This document shows, piece after piece, positions 27,467 to 37,189 of a stretch of DNA of 49,677 nt (its first letter is position 1; every line of letters begins with the position of its first letter). The position numbers and the translations under genes were made by a program. The DNA is taken from NCBI RefSeq assembly GCF_001854765.1, contig NZ_LJJE01000109.1:1-49677 (forward strand). Reading direction: 5' to 3'. Origin of the DNA: Vibrio sonorensis. GTDB lineage: Bacteria > Pseudomonadota > Gammaproteobacteria > Enterobacterales > Vibrionaceae. A model generated the notes under the pieces. That model did no database searches and was not told the origin of the DNA. It worked only from the letters and a program-made list of their open reading frames with translations.

Positions 27467-27994
27467 TTAATGAACGGAAGGTTGGGAAGTGCTTACATCA
27501 ACACCATTCTGTTGTAGAAAGGCAATGCGTTGATTGATGGCCTGAAACTTACCTTCGAGCTTTTTCTGTTTGTTCAGTAGTTTGCGTTGCTTCTTAAATA
27601 CCTTATTGAGTTTTTTAAGGTGCTTCTTCTGCTTCTTCGCTGTCTTCTTGGCTTTTTTCAGTACCTTTTTATTCACTGGTGCCGCTTGCTGAGTTAGCGA
27701 CTCTTGTGGATCGACTGCCAAGCTCTCTACAACAATACTCTCCTCTTTCACCTGATTTTCGGTCGCCGATAGCGCTAACGCTTCGGCTAACAAACCACAC
27801 TCTTTCTGCTGTTCAAGAGGCTTGTTCTGGCAAGATGCTGGTGGAATAGCAGCGGGTTTACAAAGAGAGCTTTTTGATGATGACGAGCGCGCGCATGAAC
27901 GGCATAAGTATTTGGGCTCAGTCACCAAGCTATGGATTTCTCCAAGATTGGCGATGATATCTCTACGATTTAGTTTGCAAAAACGCTTAGCCAT
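27467..27994 (-). CDS. Hypothetical Cys- and Lys-rich protein
   Basis: I do not recognise this 175-residue protein. The N-terminal part holds six cysteines, among them CRSC (residues 31-34) and C45, C55, C66, which could bind metal. The C-terminal part from about residue 105 is an extremely lysine-rich helix (KKVLKKAKKTAKKQKKH) likely to be a coiled coil with strong positive charge. ATG at 27994 has GGAG seven bases upstream; an in-frame start at 28021 is worse. It lies convergent with uspA and beside rsmJ. Nucleic-acid binding is a guess from charge alone. Confidence 0.75.
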   Translation of the reverse strand: MAKRFCKLNRRDIIANLGEIHSLVTEPKYLCRSCARSSSSKSSLCKPAAIPPASCQNKPLEQQKECGLLAEALALSATENQVKEESIVVESLAVDPQESLTQQAAPVNKKVLKKAKKTAKKQKKHLKKLNKVFKKQRKLLNKQKKLEGKFQAINQRIAFLQQNGVDVSTSQPSVH

Positions 27995-28096
27995 GCAACA
28001 GCTCCACCAGCTAAAAGGCAATAATTCTTACTTAGATATACCTACGCTTGTGCGCTTTCGCAAGTGCTAATTTGCAACACATAATGTTCGCATAAG

Positions 28097-28876
28097 CTAA
28101 GTCATTGATGCCTTTACATAGACGTCAAAACGATTTTTTTTCGTCTCTATCGACATGGAGGGTTTTTCGCCGCAAAGCCACTCTGCATAGTCTGGTCTTT
28201 TAACGACGACGCGCTTCTTAGCCAGAGATATGGCTGGATGATACAAAAGATCAGCGTCATCATCAGCACCAACTAATGACTGAAACACTCGCATCTCTTT
28301 TTTGACCAGTGCTGTCTGTTTTTTATTGGTCGGATGTGGATACATAGGATCTAAATAAACGACATCGGGCTTGATGAAATCTGGGTTGTTCGCTAACTCT
28401 TCTAGGGCGGTTTGACTAGACGCGTGGATAAGGGACATCCTCTCTTTCATCCACTCGCCAATTTCAATGTCTGCGTACGCTCGCTCTAAACCGTCATCCA
28501 ACAGCGCCGCCACGACAGGATTTCGCTCTATCATTTGCACGTGGCAACCCAGCGAGGCAAGTACAAATGCATCTCTACCAAGACCAGCCGTGCCATCGAG
28601 CACCCTTGGTACTGCCCCTTTATTAAGGCCAGCAGCCTTTGCTATTGCCTGCCCTTTACCGCCACCAAACTTTCTGCGATGGGCGACCGCACCTCCAGCG
28701 AAGTCTACAAATATAGCCCCTAGCTTGGGCTCATCAAGCTTTCTCAGTTCCAGTCTTTGCGCTGTCATGACTAAAGCAAAAGTACTTTTGTCATCGTGAT
28801 CCAACGACCAGCGTTGTGCTAACTGATTGAGCTTTTCTTGTTGATTATTATCTTCACACAATAGTTGCAATTGCAT
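28097..28876 (-). CDS. rsmJ: 16S rRNA (guanine(1516)-N(2))-methyltransferase
   Basis: RsmJ makes m2G1516 in 16S rRNA using SAM. The 259-residue protein has the family signature VDFAGGAVAHRRKFGGGKGQ, motif I VLDGTAGLGRDAFVLASLG and the catalytic VYLDPMYPH, which is the DPMY type of this enzyme family. The C-terminal KNRFDVYVK is also conserved. It lies downstream of the GGDEF-EAL gene with a 56-base gap on the same strand, so the two may share a transcript. Confidence 0.95.
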   Translation of the reverse strand: MQLQLLCEDNNQQEKLNQLAQRWSLDHDDKSTFALVMTAQRLELRKLDEPKLGAIFVDFAGGAVAHRRKFGGGKGQAIAKAAGLNKGAVPRVLDGTAGLGRDAFVLASLGCHVQMIERNPVVAALLDDGLERAYADIEIGEWMKERMSLIHASSQTALEELANNPDFIKPDVVYLDPMYPHPTNKKQTALVKKEMRVFQSLVGADDDADLLYHPAISLAKKRVVVKRPDYAEWLCGEKPSMSIETKKNRFDVYVKASMT

Positions 28877-28932
28877 TGATGAACCTCTGGTCTTCGTTTT
28901 TACGCTGCGAGTGTAATGTTTTTTGCTAAAAA

Positions 28933-31900
28933 CTACAGCTCATTTACCAACTCTTCAACGAGTTCAGCCAAAGGTTTGGGTTTTCCTATGGCATAGCCCT
29001 GCGCGTAGTCGACGTTCATGTCGATTAAGTGGTCGATGATTTGATGATTTTCAACAAACTCGGCCACTGTTACCTTGCCCATTTGCTTGGCTAAATCGTT
29101 AATCGCTTTAACCATGGCTTTATCCACCGGATTGTCTTTCATATCCTTAACAAAGAGTCCATCTATCTTGACGATATCGACAGGCAGTTTTTTCAGATAC
29201 CCAAACGAAGACAAGCCGGAGCCAAAGTCATCAAGAGCAATTAAACAGCCCAGTGATCTTAGCTTTTCAAACTTTTCAATCGCTTGTGAAAGGTTTTGTA
29301 TCGCTGCAGTTTCGGTGATTTCAAAGCAAATTTTATTGCAAGGAACTCGGCTGCTATCGAGCTTAGAAAGTAAGAAATCAAAGAAAGCAGGATTCCCTAT
29401 CGAATGGCCCGACAGATTGATCGAGCACCGGCCTAGCTTGGTGAGGTGCGCTTCATTCTCTTCTAACCAGTCAAGGGTTTGACAAACCACTCGCTTATCC
29501 ACCAAGTGTGCAATATTGTAACGTTCCGAAGCTGGCATAAAAATACCCGGCGAAATGTATTGGCCTTGCGCATTTTTGATTCTTACCAGTATTTCAAAAT
29601 ACATTTCTCTGCGGTCCGATTGCAGAGATACGATTCTTTGCGCAAAGAGTTCTACTCTTTCATTGGCCAGCGCATGGTGAACAAGGTTCACTGATTCCAT
29701 TTCTTGCTCTCTGCGCTTCAAGTCTTCGTCATTCAAGCTGTAGAGATTAAATCGGTTTCTTCCCTCTTCCTTGGCTGCGTGGCAAGCGGTGTCAGCTTGA
29801 GCATGCACCATTTGGGGCGATGACGCGGTGTGATCAATAAGCCTAATACCAATAGAGCAGGTAAGATGGAGTCGTATATCATCCAAATGAATGGGTGTTC
29901 TTCTAACGTACGTAAGATGTCCTCTGCAACTAACTTGGCGTCTCTCTCGGTGCAGTCGCGTACTAGTATGGCAAACTCATCGCCCCCCATACGCGCTAAG
30001 GTCGTATTGTAAGGCAACACATCTTGCAGCATGCTGGCACAAAATTGTATCGCCGCATCTCCTGCCTCGTGACCCGCCGTATCATTGAGCACTTTTAGCT
30101 GATCCATATCCAAGTACAACATGGCATGAGTTCGTGTATATCCTGCGACTTCTTTTAGTGCGCGCTCTAGCTCTAGTTCAAAATGGTTACGGTTAAAGGT
30201 ATCTGTCAGCAAATCGTGTTTAGCCTGAAACTCTAACTGGGCAGATAGGGTTTTCATGGCAGTGATATCTTCACCAACCACTAATAAATACCCTGTTTCG
30301 ACAAGGGGCCTAATGTTCTCTCTAATCCACAAATAGCCACCATCTGCATGGCGATATTCTACTTCTCTTTGCCATACCCCTTTGGCTAACTGGGCCGGCT
30401 GTAAAAGAACTTGTCGGGGTGTAAGAGCATCTTGATGAACATAATAATCTTTTATCTTATGCCCCAATATTTCTCCTGTTTGGTAGCCCAGTTGTATTTG
30501 CGCAAACTCATTCACTTGCTGGATTCGATTCTGATCATCTAATGTAATCATCATCACTGGCTGCTGATCGTAATAGTGACTTAAGTTAGCTTCTCGCTGG
30601 AACAGCTTTTCTTCCGTCTCTTTGCTCCGCGTGATATCTCTTGCTTCAATCAAATACTTCCAGCGCTCACTCTCAATACTCAACGGTTTTATCGAGACTT
30701 CTAAAAGCATATACCCTTGCTCTGGGCTCCAAACTTCTGCTTCTAGATGAGCCGTCTTCAGCTTGTCATCACTATCAAAATATTTTCTAAGGTTTGATGC
30801 TGTCTCTTTTTCCCAGTGCTGGTTACTCCAAATGGGTAGTGCTTCACTTATCTCTGGATAGTGCAAAAGCGATTGAAGCTTATTGTTGCTAGAGACGAGG
30901 CAACCGTGTTCGTCCAACAAGCCGATAAAGTGATAGCTTTGGTCGAAAACCATTTCTGTTAGCATTTGGCTTTCTACCGCAACTTGTTCACTCTTTTTCA
31001 AACGGCTTAAGTAGTAAACCAAAAACACAATGACGGAAACTAAGCTCAGTGCAATGGCAAGAAGCCATTGCAGCTCTTTCTGGTAACGACTAGTAAAACT
31101 CATTGGTTTGTTTAGAAAAACCGACGCAGGTTCATTCTCTGCCCCCAAACCCCATTTGAGTAACGCTTTGTAATCGAGCTTCACTTCTGAGCTACCTATT
31201 TGGACTTCGGGTAGCGCTAATTGTGGATTTTGTAAGACTTCGATAAGTAACTCACCTGCCGCTTTTCCTTGAGCTTGCCCACTTTGCAGCACTCCTCCCA
31301 CCGCTCCGTGGCCCAACCCTAAGTCATGTACCATGTAGATGGGTGTCGTCGCGACTTGGTTGAGCTCTATCCACTCTTTTTGACCATTTACTTTTCCGTC
31401 TTTATCGCGATAGTAAACCCAGAACAAAACGGCTTCTTCAGCACCATATGACGCCACCTCACGCAGTAGCTGCTGGTGGCTATTCGGGATGAGGTTGGTA
31501 ACTAACGATCGGTAAGCGGGATGCTTATCAAGAAACTTAGCGACTTGTCTTCTAACCGACTCGCCTGTCGTAGAATAGTCACTGACCACGACGATTTTTT
31601 TCACGTCGGGCTGCAGCCGCTCTATCAGTGAAATATTACTGAGAAGATCAATATCTTCAATGACGCCTGTCGCTTTGATATTTTTGTGTAGCGAGGGGGT
31701 GTAATCGTTTATTCCGCCAAAGATGACAGGAGTGTCTCCAATGACATCTCCCAATTGCTCTATCAGCTGCAGCGCATTGTTATCACTGACCACAATGGCT
31801 CCAAATTGCTCTTCTCTGAATTTGGTTTGATACAGTAAATACAACTGATTTAGATAGTCTTCACTCTGGAGTCGTTTGGTATCCAAATAGACGACTCGCG

Positions 31901-32060
31901 AGGAAATGTCGGTTATATCTAAAACTTGGTCGAGCCCAGTTTGAAAATCATCGGTCCAAAAGAAACCCTGATGATATGAGTGAACGACGAGCACATCTTG
32001 GTCTTTTGCAACCGCAAATAGACTGCAAAATACAGCAAGGAGAGCAAGACAAAAGCGCAC
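28933..32060 (-). pseudogene. Membrane sensor GGDEF-EAL protein, one apparent one-base deletion
   Basis: A c-di-GMP enzyme with a signal peptide, a periplasmic ABC-type substrate-binding-like sensor (about 20-290), one membrane helix (about 333-351), two PAS domains (about 367-475 and 490-605), a GGDEF domain with intact MGGDEF (692-696) and an EAL domain. The EAL motif reads EILVR instead of EALLR, but DDFGSGLSSF, KIDG, the FEITET glutamate and QGYAIGKP are kept, so phosphodiesterase activity is plausible; no RxxD inhibition site precedes GGDEF. The frame breaks near 29886 (after EEHPFIW). Restoring one G gives WDDIRLHLTCSIGIR and 1042 residues. It is divergent from asnC. Sequencing error is likely. 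Confidence 0.9.
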
Positions 32061-32090
32061 TGATATAAGTCCTGAAGAGTTAAGCGACTA

Positions 32091-32106
32091 GTGCTATTAA
32101 TAGTAC
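32091..32106. promoter_or_regulatory. Possible AsnC autoregulatory palindrome
   Basis: GTGCTATT-AATAGTAC is a palindrome with seven of eight arm bases paired. It lies about 55 bases before the asnC ATG and next to the start of the divergent GGDEF-EAL gene. A second half-like copy GTACTACTAG follows at 32126-32135. AsnC-family proteins usually bind their own promoter, so an operator role is plausible. Confidence 0.4.
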
Positions 32107-32162
32107 CACTCTTGATGTTAAATTGTACTACTAGAAAGACCGACCTCTATGAGTGTAAAGCG

Positions 32163-32627
32163 ATGCATACCCAAACTGCTAAATTGGATGACTTAGACAG
32201 AGCTATTTTGAAAACCCTGATGGAAGATGCGAGAAAGCCGTATGCAGAAATGGCGAAACAGTTCGACGTCAGCCCCGCAACCATTCACGTGCGCATAGAA
32301 AAAATGAAAGCCGCTGAGGTGATTCAACGTACTGAGGTTATCGTCGATACCAAAAAGCTCGGCTATGACGTGTGTTGTTTTATTGGTATCAACCTGAACG
32401 CCGCGAGAGATTACCATTCGGCACTCGAAAAGTTGAACGCATTAGAAGAAGTGGTCGAAGCGTATTACACCACTGGGGCATACAATATTTTTGTAAAACT
32501 TATGTGTCGCTCTATCGAAGAGCTGCAATATGTTTTGATAGACAAGTTACAGGCAATTGACGAAGTACAATCAACCGAAACACTGATTTCTCTTCAAAAC
32601 CCCATCAATAGGAATGTAAACCCATAA
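32163..32627 (+). CDS. asnC: Lrp/AsnC-family regulator AsnC
   Basis: AsnC is the asparagine-responsive activator of asparagine synthetase A in E. coli and represses itself. The N-terminal helix-turn-helix reads KPYAEMAKQFDVSPATIHVR, and the RAM ligand-binding domain includes GYDVCCFIGINL and VEAYYTTGAYNIFVKLMCRS, near identical to E. coli AsnC. The ATG at 32163 (154 residues) fits the E. coli length of 152. No asnA gene lies beside it here, unlike in E. coli. Confidence 0.94.
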   Translation: MHTQTAKLDDLDRAILKTLMEDARKPYAEMAKQFDVSPATIHVRIEKMKAAEVIQRTEVIVDTKKLGYDVCCFIGINLNAARDYHSALEKLNALEEVVEAYYTTGAYNIFVKLMCRSIEELQYVLIDKLQAIDEVQSTETLISLQNPINRNVNP

Positions 32628-32628
32628 G

Positions 32629-32655
32629 AAAGGCTCCTAGTGGAGCCTTTTTTAT
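32629..32655. terminator. Terminator between asnC and the tsrA-like gene
   Basis: AAAGGCTCC pairs with GGAGCCTTT around TAGT, followed by a T-run on the plus strand and preceded by A on the left, so it can also act for the convergent minus gene. Confidence 0.85.
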
Positions 32656-32945
32656 TTCTGTTTTTGATCGAGAAGATACTGCTTAAGTTCTTCGGCTGTG
32701 ATGCCCTGTTGTGCTGCTAACTGAGCTAAGGATTCAACCTGTTCATCTTTCCTAGATTCAGCCACTTGCTGAAACTGGTAGATCAAATCCTTTAACATAT
32801 CTAGCGGAACTTGTTTTGCTGCACTGCGAATTCGCTCACCACTTTGACTGCCTAGCTCTATTAGAATTTTTCCAAACATCACCTTTTCAGGTGCTTTGTC
32901 CAACTGCTCTAATAGACGAGCCATTTCGTAAGTAGTCATCGACAT
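32652..32945 (-). CDS. tsrA: TsrA-like small global regulator (H-NS-like)
   Basis: A 97-residue helical protein, acidic-basic mixed, with a C-terminal segment EQVESLAQLAAQQGITAEEL and LKQYLLDQKQ that resembles the end of H-NS-type DNA-binding domains only loosely. Position beside asnC and length match the V. cholerae gene tsrA (VC0070), a repressor of type VI secretion and virulence genes related distantly to H-NS. I rely on memory for this match, so the symbol is tentative. It stands alone, convergent with asnC. Confidence 0.65.
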   Translation of the reverse strand: MSMTTYEMARLLEQLDKAPEKVMFGKILIELGSQSGERIRSAAKQVPLDMLKDLIYQFQQVAESRKDEQVESLAQLAAQQGITAEELKQYLLDQKQK

Positions 32946-33018
32946 TCTGATTGTATATTCCGCTACAGGTTTTAATTAAGCGTAGAATATACAACCTTTT
33001 GCCTTTTTGTAAACACCT

Positions 33019-34218
33019 CTAAGCCTCTTGAGGCATGACGTGCCACGCTTTTCCTATCTTGCTAAATAAAACGATCAATCCGGGGAGCAAAGCAATCATA
33101 AGGACACCAATTAACATCTGCGGCTCCCACTGTAATCTTTGCATAGTTCCAACGACTAAGCCCGAACCACTCATTTGAAACAACCCTAGCAAGGCTGCCG
33201 CGGTCCCTGCTTTTTCTCCGAACGGTGCCAATGCCTTCCCAGCAGCAGCCCCTAAGATCCAAGCAAACCCGATAGAAGATAAGAAGATTGGCAACATAAA
33301 TTCAATGGCGTGTACTTGCTTTTCACTAACGAGCATCATCACTCCGCCCAATGACAATACAAAAATACCAATGATTAATGTTAATCGCGTGCCCAATCGG
33401 TCCATACATTTTGGCGCGCTCAAACATGCAACAATGTTAACTACTGCGTTAATGGCAAACCAAAAGGTAAATTCATTCATGGTAAGACCCATTGTTTCCA
33501 TTAGTACAACAGGTGCAGAAGTGACATAAGCCAAGATCACCGCCATTGCCATCATGCAAAGTGAAGCGTGAAATAGAAATGAAGTGTGGCTTAGTACCGC
33601 CCAATAACGACTGGGCTTAAAAAGTGCTTTAGTCTCAGGTTTAGGGTTGGTTTCTTTAAAACCAAAAACCATAAGTATACCGACAATAAAAGCAAAGGCA
33701 GCCATAAAACTAAAGTTAGCACGCCAATCAAACTGCTGGGTTAACCAGCTACCTAAGATTGGTGCTAACGCTGGGATAAAACAGATAGCTCCGTTTAGGT
33801 AGCTAATCATCTTGCCGCTTTTTTCTGGTCCATAAATATCGCGAACTGTTGCAAAGGCTGCTACAGATGTTGCGCAAGCACCTAAGCCTTGTAGCACACG
33901 AGAAATCAACATCCATTCAATGTTCTGAGCACTCCACGCCAATAAAGAGCTCGTTAAATAGATACTAATCCCTACCAATGCAACAGTTCGACGTCCATAA
34001 CGGTCAGCTAATGGTCCAGAAAACAGCTGACCGACACCCATAGAAAATAGAAACCAAGTGATAGTATCTTGTGCCAGAGCATGTTCCACGTGAAACGCGT
34101 GCGCAATTTGTGTTAATGCCGGTAGATAGATATCGATAGCGAGAGGACTAAACAACACCAATAAGAATACCAGTTGTTTGTGAATACTCACTTCATTCTT
34201 ACTCGTTTTATTTATCAC
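33019..34218 (-). CDS. Bcr/CflA-family multidrug efflux MFS transporter
   Basis: A twelve-helix proton-coupled exporter of the Bcr/CflA subfamily; Bcr exports bicyclomycin and related compounds. Family motifs are GQLFSGPLADRYGRR (motif A, in loop 2-3), SRVLQGLGACATSV, and SPLAIDIYLPALTQIA at the first helix. I prefer a GTG start at 34218 with AGGA eight bases upstream (399 residues); the frame continues to an earlier start at 34260 that would overlap the divergent promoter. A parS site lies inside the gene. The divergent LysR gene may control it. Confidence 0.88.
   Translation of the reverse strand: MINKTSKNEVSIHKQLVFLLVLFSPLAIDIYLPALTQIAHAFHVEHALAQDTITWFLFSMGVGQLFSGPLADRYGRRTVALVGISIYLTSSLLAWSAQNIEWMLISRVLQGLGACATSVAAFATVRDIYGPEKSGKMISYLNGAICFIPALAPILGSWLTQQFDWRANFSFMAAFAFIVGILMVFGFKETNPKPETKALFKPSRYWAVLSHTSFLFHASLCMMAMAVILAYVTSAPVVLMETMGLTMNEFTFWFAINAVVNIVACLSAPKCMDRLGTRLTLIIGIFVLSLGGVMMLVSEKQVHAIEFMLPIFLSSIGFAWILGAAAGKALAPFGEKAGTAAALLGLFQMSGSGLVVGTMQRLQWEPQMLIGVLMIALLPGLIVLFSKIGKAWHVMPQEA
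34082..34097. promoter_or_regulatory. parS-like site (ParB centromere site), one of three
   Basis: TGTTCCACGTGAAACG matches the parS consensus TGTTYCACGTGAAACA at 15 of 16 positions. It lies inside the coding region of the Bcr-type transporter, where the minus strand encodes FHVEH. With sites at 37170 and 40797 it forms a cluster spaced about 3.1 and 3.6 kb. ParB binds parS for segregation of the large chromosome. Confidence 0.85.
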
Positions 34219-34321
34219 GTTTCCAGTCCTACATCGTGTTATTGAGCAATATCTAAACACAATCCCGATATGAGAGCTAATGATGTATACTCATTCAAGA
34301 TATTCCAAATTGGAAAAACAG

Positions 34322-35263
34322 ATGAATATAGAGAATCTTGCTCGACTCGATTTAAGCCAATTGATTTGTCTGCGTGTATTGCTAGAGGAACTCAATGTGA
34401 CTAGAGCAGCCAACCGCTTGTGCTTGAGCCAATCTGCTGTCAGTAAATCCCTAGCGAAACTTAGAGTTCAGTTCAACGACCGGCTTTTTGTTCGTCACTC
34501 ACACGGGTTAAGAGCGACACCTAAAGCCCTTTTTTTACGTCCTAAACTCGATTCGTTAATCCATCACCTTGAACAACTTAGCCTTCCTGAGACCTTCGAT
34601 CCTTCCACGACTCAGCACCGTTTTAATATCGCCGCGGTAGAGAGTGTGTACCCACTTATCCTTCCCCACTTTTTGCCTCATCTTTTCTCTAACGCTCCTG
34701 GGATAACCTTATCTACTCATGCTTGGAGTGAAGATACGTTTAAGAAAATGCAATCTGGCGATATAGACATAGGAATTACCGGAAAGGACATAGATATCAA
34801 CGATGCAAAATTGACTATGCTTCCGCCCCCCGATATTTGCGAACAAGAGATTTATCGAGACAAACAAATGTGTTTAGTTCGCAGAGATCACCCGGTTCTA
34901 AGCGAAAACTGGAGCTTAGATACCTACCTTCGTCAGCGGCATGTTCAGGTAAGGTGTGATGGTAATGAGAGATGGCTACTCGATTACAAACTGGCTGAAC
35001 TTGGAAAACAGAGAGATATCGCCATCTCCGTTCCCGACTTCAATAGCGCAGCAAGTCTTTGTACTTATACCGACTTCGTTTTTACTGCGCCCAACCACTT
35101 TGTCACTTTAACCGCTAAGCAAATGGATCTTGTAGTTTTAGATCTTCCGCTACACTTCCCTGAGATGGCTTATACGCTGTTTTGGCACTCTAATCGTGCT
35201 AGTGATCCCGCCCTAACTTGGCTAAAAAATATAATTCAAGAAAAAACAGAATCTTTAAGATAA
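34322..35263 (+). CDS. LysR-family transcriptional regulator
   Basis: A 313-residue LysR regulator. The helix-turn-helix reads NVTRAANRLCLSQSAVSKSL, followed by FVRHSHGLRATPKA, a pattern near to the NodD/LeuO/YidZ subgroup. The effector domain shows TQHRFNIAAVESVYP and SGDIDIGITGKD. The ATG at 34322 has GGA seven bases upstream and starts the family region; an in-frame start at 34280 is weaker. It is divergent from the Bcr-type transporter and 78 bases upstream of the aminopeptidase gene. The ligand is unknown; either neighbour may be the target. Confidence 0.85.
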   Translation: MNIENLARLDLSQLICLRVLLEELNVTRAANRLCLSQSAVSKSLAKLRVQFNDRLFVRHSHGLRATPKALFLRPKLDSLIHHLEQLSLPETFDPSTTQHRFNIAAVESVYPLILPHFLPHLFSNAPGITLSTHAWSEDTFKKMQSGDIDIGITGKDIDINDAKLTMLPPPDICEQEIYRDKQMCLVRRDHPVLSENWSLDTYLRQRHVQVRCDGNERWLLDYKLAELGKQRDIAISVPDFNSAASLCTYTDFVFTAPNHFVTLTAKQMDLVVLDLPLHFPEMAYTLFWHSNRASDPALTWLKNIIQEKTESLR

Positions 35264-35341
35264 TTGCAGGCATCGAGTAAAAGGAGTAGTTTAATCTCCT
35301 ATCATTATTCCATGCGCCAGAACGAAAATAAGGAAATTAGT

Positions 35342-37126
35342 ATGACTATGACGGTAGCTAGCCGAATCGAATCCGTAAGAGAATGGCTTGCTAATAATGA
35401 CATCGACGCATTATTAGTACCCCACGAAGATGAGTTTCTTGGCGAGTACGTTCCCGCTCATAATGAACGTTTACTGTGGTTAACTGGATTTACTGGTTCA
35501 GCTGGAGCCGCAATAGTGTGTCGAGACACCGCCGCGATGTTTGTCGATGGCAGATATACAGTGCAAGTCACTAAACAGGTGCCTAGTGAGCTGTTTGAGT
35601 ATCGTCACCTCATCGATGAGCCACCAGTAAGCTGGATAACGAACTCGTTACCCAAGGGCAGTAAAATAGCAATTGATCCCCGTATGCACAGTGCCAATTG
35701 GCTGGAATCTACCACTTCCTTGCTAAGCCCAGACTTTCAGCTTGTGATGATCGATACACCAATTGATAACTTGTGGGAAGATCGCCCAGTACCAAAACCT
35801 TCAGATGTCTATCTAATGCCACTTGAACATTCGGGTCAGTCGAGTACCGATAAGCGATTAGCGGCAAGTCAGGTGCTAACCAATACACGTACAGATTGCG
35901 CACTACTTACATCTTTAGATTCTGTTTGCTGGTTGCTCAATATTCGCGGAAGCGATATTGCTCGCCTACCTGTAGTGTTGTGCCACGCTATTCTTTATTC
36001 TGAAGGCAACCTAGACCTATTCTTAGATCCCGCTGTTCTACCTTCAGATTTCCATAAACACGTTGGCGAAGGAATCAAAGTACTTCACCCTAACGAACTA
36101 ATATCCACACTCAGTTCGTTGAACTCAAAACGTGTAGCCCTTGACCCAGCGACCAGTAACGCTTGGTTTAAACTTCAGCTTCAAAACACAGGCGCTGACG
36201 TAGTTAATTCGAATGACCCGACTTTAATGTTAAAGGCTGCTAAGAACGCAACTGAAATTAAAGGAATGAAGGCATGCCATATTCGAGATGGCTTGGCTAT
36301 GACAAGCTTTCTTCATTGGTTGGACAAAGAGATCGAACTTGGTCACCTCCACAATGAAGCCGTATTGTCAGACAAACTTAAATCTTTTCGTCAGCGCGAC
36401 CCTAGCCTACGCGATTTGAGCTTCGATACCATTTCAGCAGCCGGTGGGAATGCGGCCATGTGTCACTACAATCACGAAAACGAGCCTACACCCGGCCAAC
36501 TAACAATGAATTCCCTCTATTTAGTAGATTCAGGCGGCCAATATCTGGATGGGACAACAGATATTACACGAACCGTCGCCGTTGGAAATCCAACAGACGA
36601 AATGAAACATCAGTTTACGCTGGTACTTAAAGGGCATATTAGCGTTGCGCAAGCACGATTCCCGAAAGGTACTAGAGGCTACCAAATTGACACCCTTGCT
36701 CGTCAATTCTTGTGGGCAGAGGGTTTCGATTATGACCATGGAACTGGCCACGGAGTTGGACATTTCCTTAATGTACACGAGGGTCCGCAAAGCATTTCCA
36801 AACGCCAAATTGATGTTCCTTTGGTAGAAGGAATGGTGTTGTCCAACGAACCCGGCTACTACCGTGCTAATGCATTTGGCATTCGCATTGAAAACTTAGA
36901 ACTAGTTGTTGAAGCCAAATCTCAAGGGGATTTGTCATTATTGTCTTTCGAATCTCTGACACGTTGCCCAATTGACAAGCGTGCTATTGAAGTAGGCATG
37001 CTAACAGACAACGAGTTAGCTTGGTTAAATGACTACCATGAAAAAGTCTACAATGAACTTAAACCTTCATTGGAAGGCGAAGTTCTCGATTGGCTCCAGA
37101 AGGCCACCAGCCCACTAAATAGATAG
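35342..37126 (+). CDS. Aminopeptidase P family (M24B) metallopeptidase
   Basis: A 594-residue Xaa-Pro aminopeptidase-type enzyme of the long, three-domain form: two N-terminal creatinase-like domains, then the M24 metal domain. The dinuclear metal ligands are visible: VDSGGQYLDGTTDITRT (Asp, Asp), GTGHGVGHFLNVHEGP (His), SNEPGYY (Glu) and GIRIENL (Glu). The ATG at 35342 is preceded by AAGGAA; an upstream TTG at 35264 in the same frame is unlikely. Probably cytoplasmic, releasing residues before proline. It follows the LysR gene on the same strand. Confidence 0.93.
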   Translation: MTMTVASRIESVREWLANNDIDALLVPHEDEFLGEYVPAHNERLLWLTGFTGSAGAAIVCRDTAAMFVDGRYTVQVTKQVPSELFEYRHLIDEPPVSWITNSLPKGSKIAIDPRMHSANWLESTTSLLSPDFQLVMIDTPIDNLWEDRPVPKPSDVYLMPLEHSGQSSTDKRLAASQVLTNTRTDCALLTSLDSVCWLLNIRGSDIARLPVVLCHAILYSEGNLDLFLDPAVLPSDFHKHVGEGIKVLHPNELISTLSSLNSKRVALDPATSNAWFKLQLQNTGADVVNSNDPTLMLKAAKNATEIKGMKACHIRDGLAMTSFLHWLDKEIELGHLHNEAVLSDKLKSFRQRDPSLRDLSFDTISAAGGNAAMCHYNHENEPTPGQLTMNSLYLVDSGGQYLDGTTDITRTVAVGNPTDEMKHQFTLVLKGHISVAQARFPKGTRGYQIDTLARQFLWAEGFDYDHGTGHGVGHFLNVHEGPQSISKRQIDVPLVEGMVLSNEPGYYRANAFGIRIENLELVVEAKSQGDLSLLSFESLTRCPIDKRAIEVGMLTDNELAWLNDYHEKVYNELKPSLEGEVLDWLQKATSPLNR

Positions 37127-37138
37127 TTTCGGGTAGAG

Positions 37139-37168
37139 AAAAGGCTCCTGCAAAAAGGAGCCTTTTTT
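37139..37168. terminator. Bidirectional terminator between aminopeptidase P and thiH
   Basis: AAGGCTCCT pairs with AGGAGCCTT around a short loop, with a six-T run on the plus strand. The A-rich left side also gives T on the minus strand, so it can end the thi operon as well. Confidence 0.85.
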
Positions 37169-37169
37169 A

Positions 37170-37185
37170 TGTTTCACGTGAAACA
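37170..37185. promoter_or_regulatory. parS site (perfect), intergenic
   Basis: TGTTTCACGTGAAACA is a perfect 16-base palindrome, identical to the parS consensus. It sits in the short gap between the terminator at 37168 and the thiH stop at 37190, the only one of the three parS copies outside a gene. Confidence 0.95.
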
Positions 37186-37189
37186 TTCT

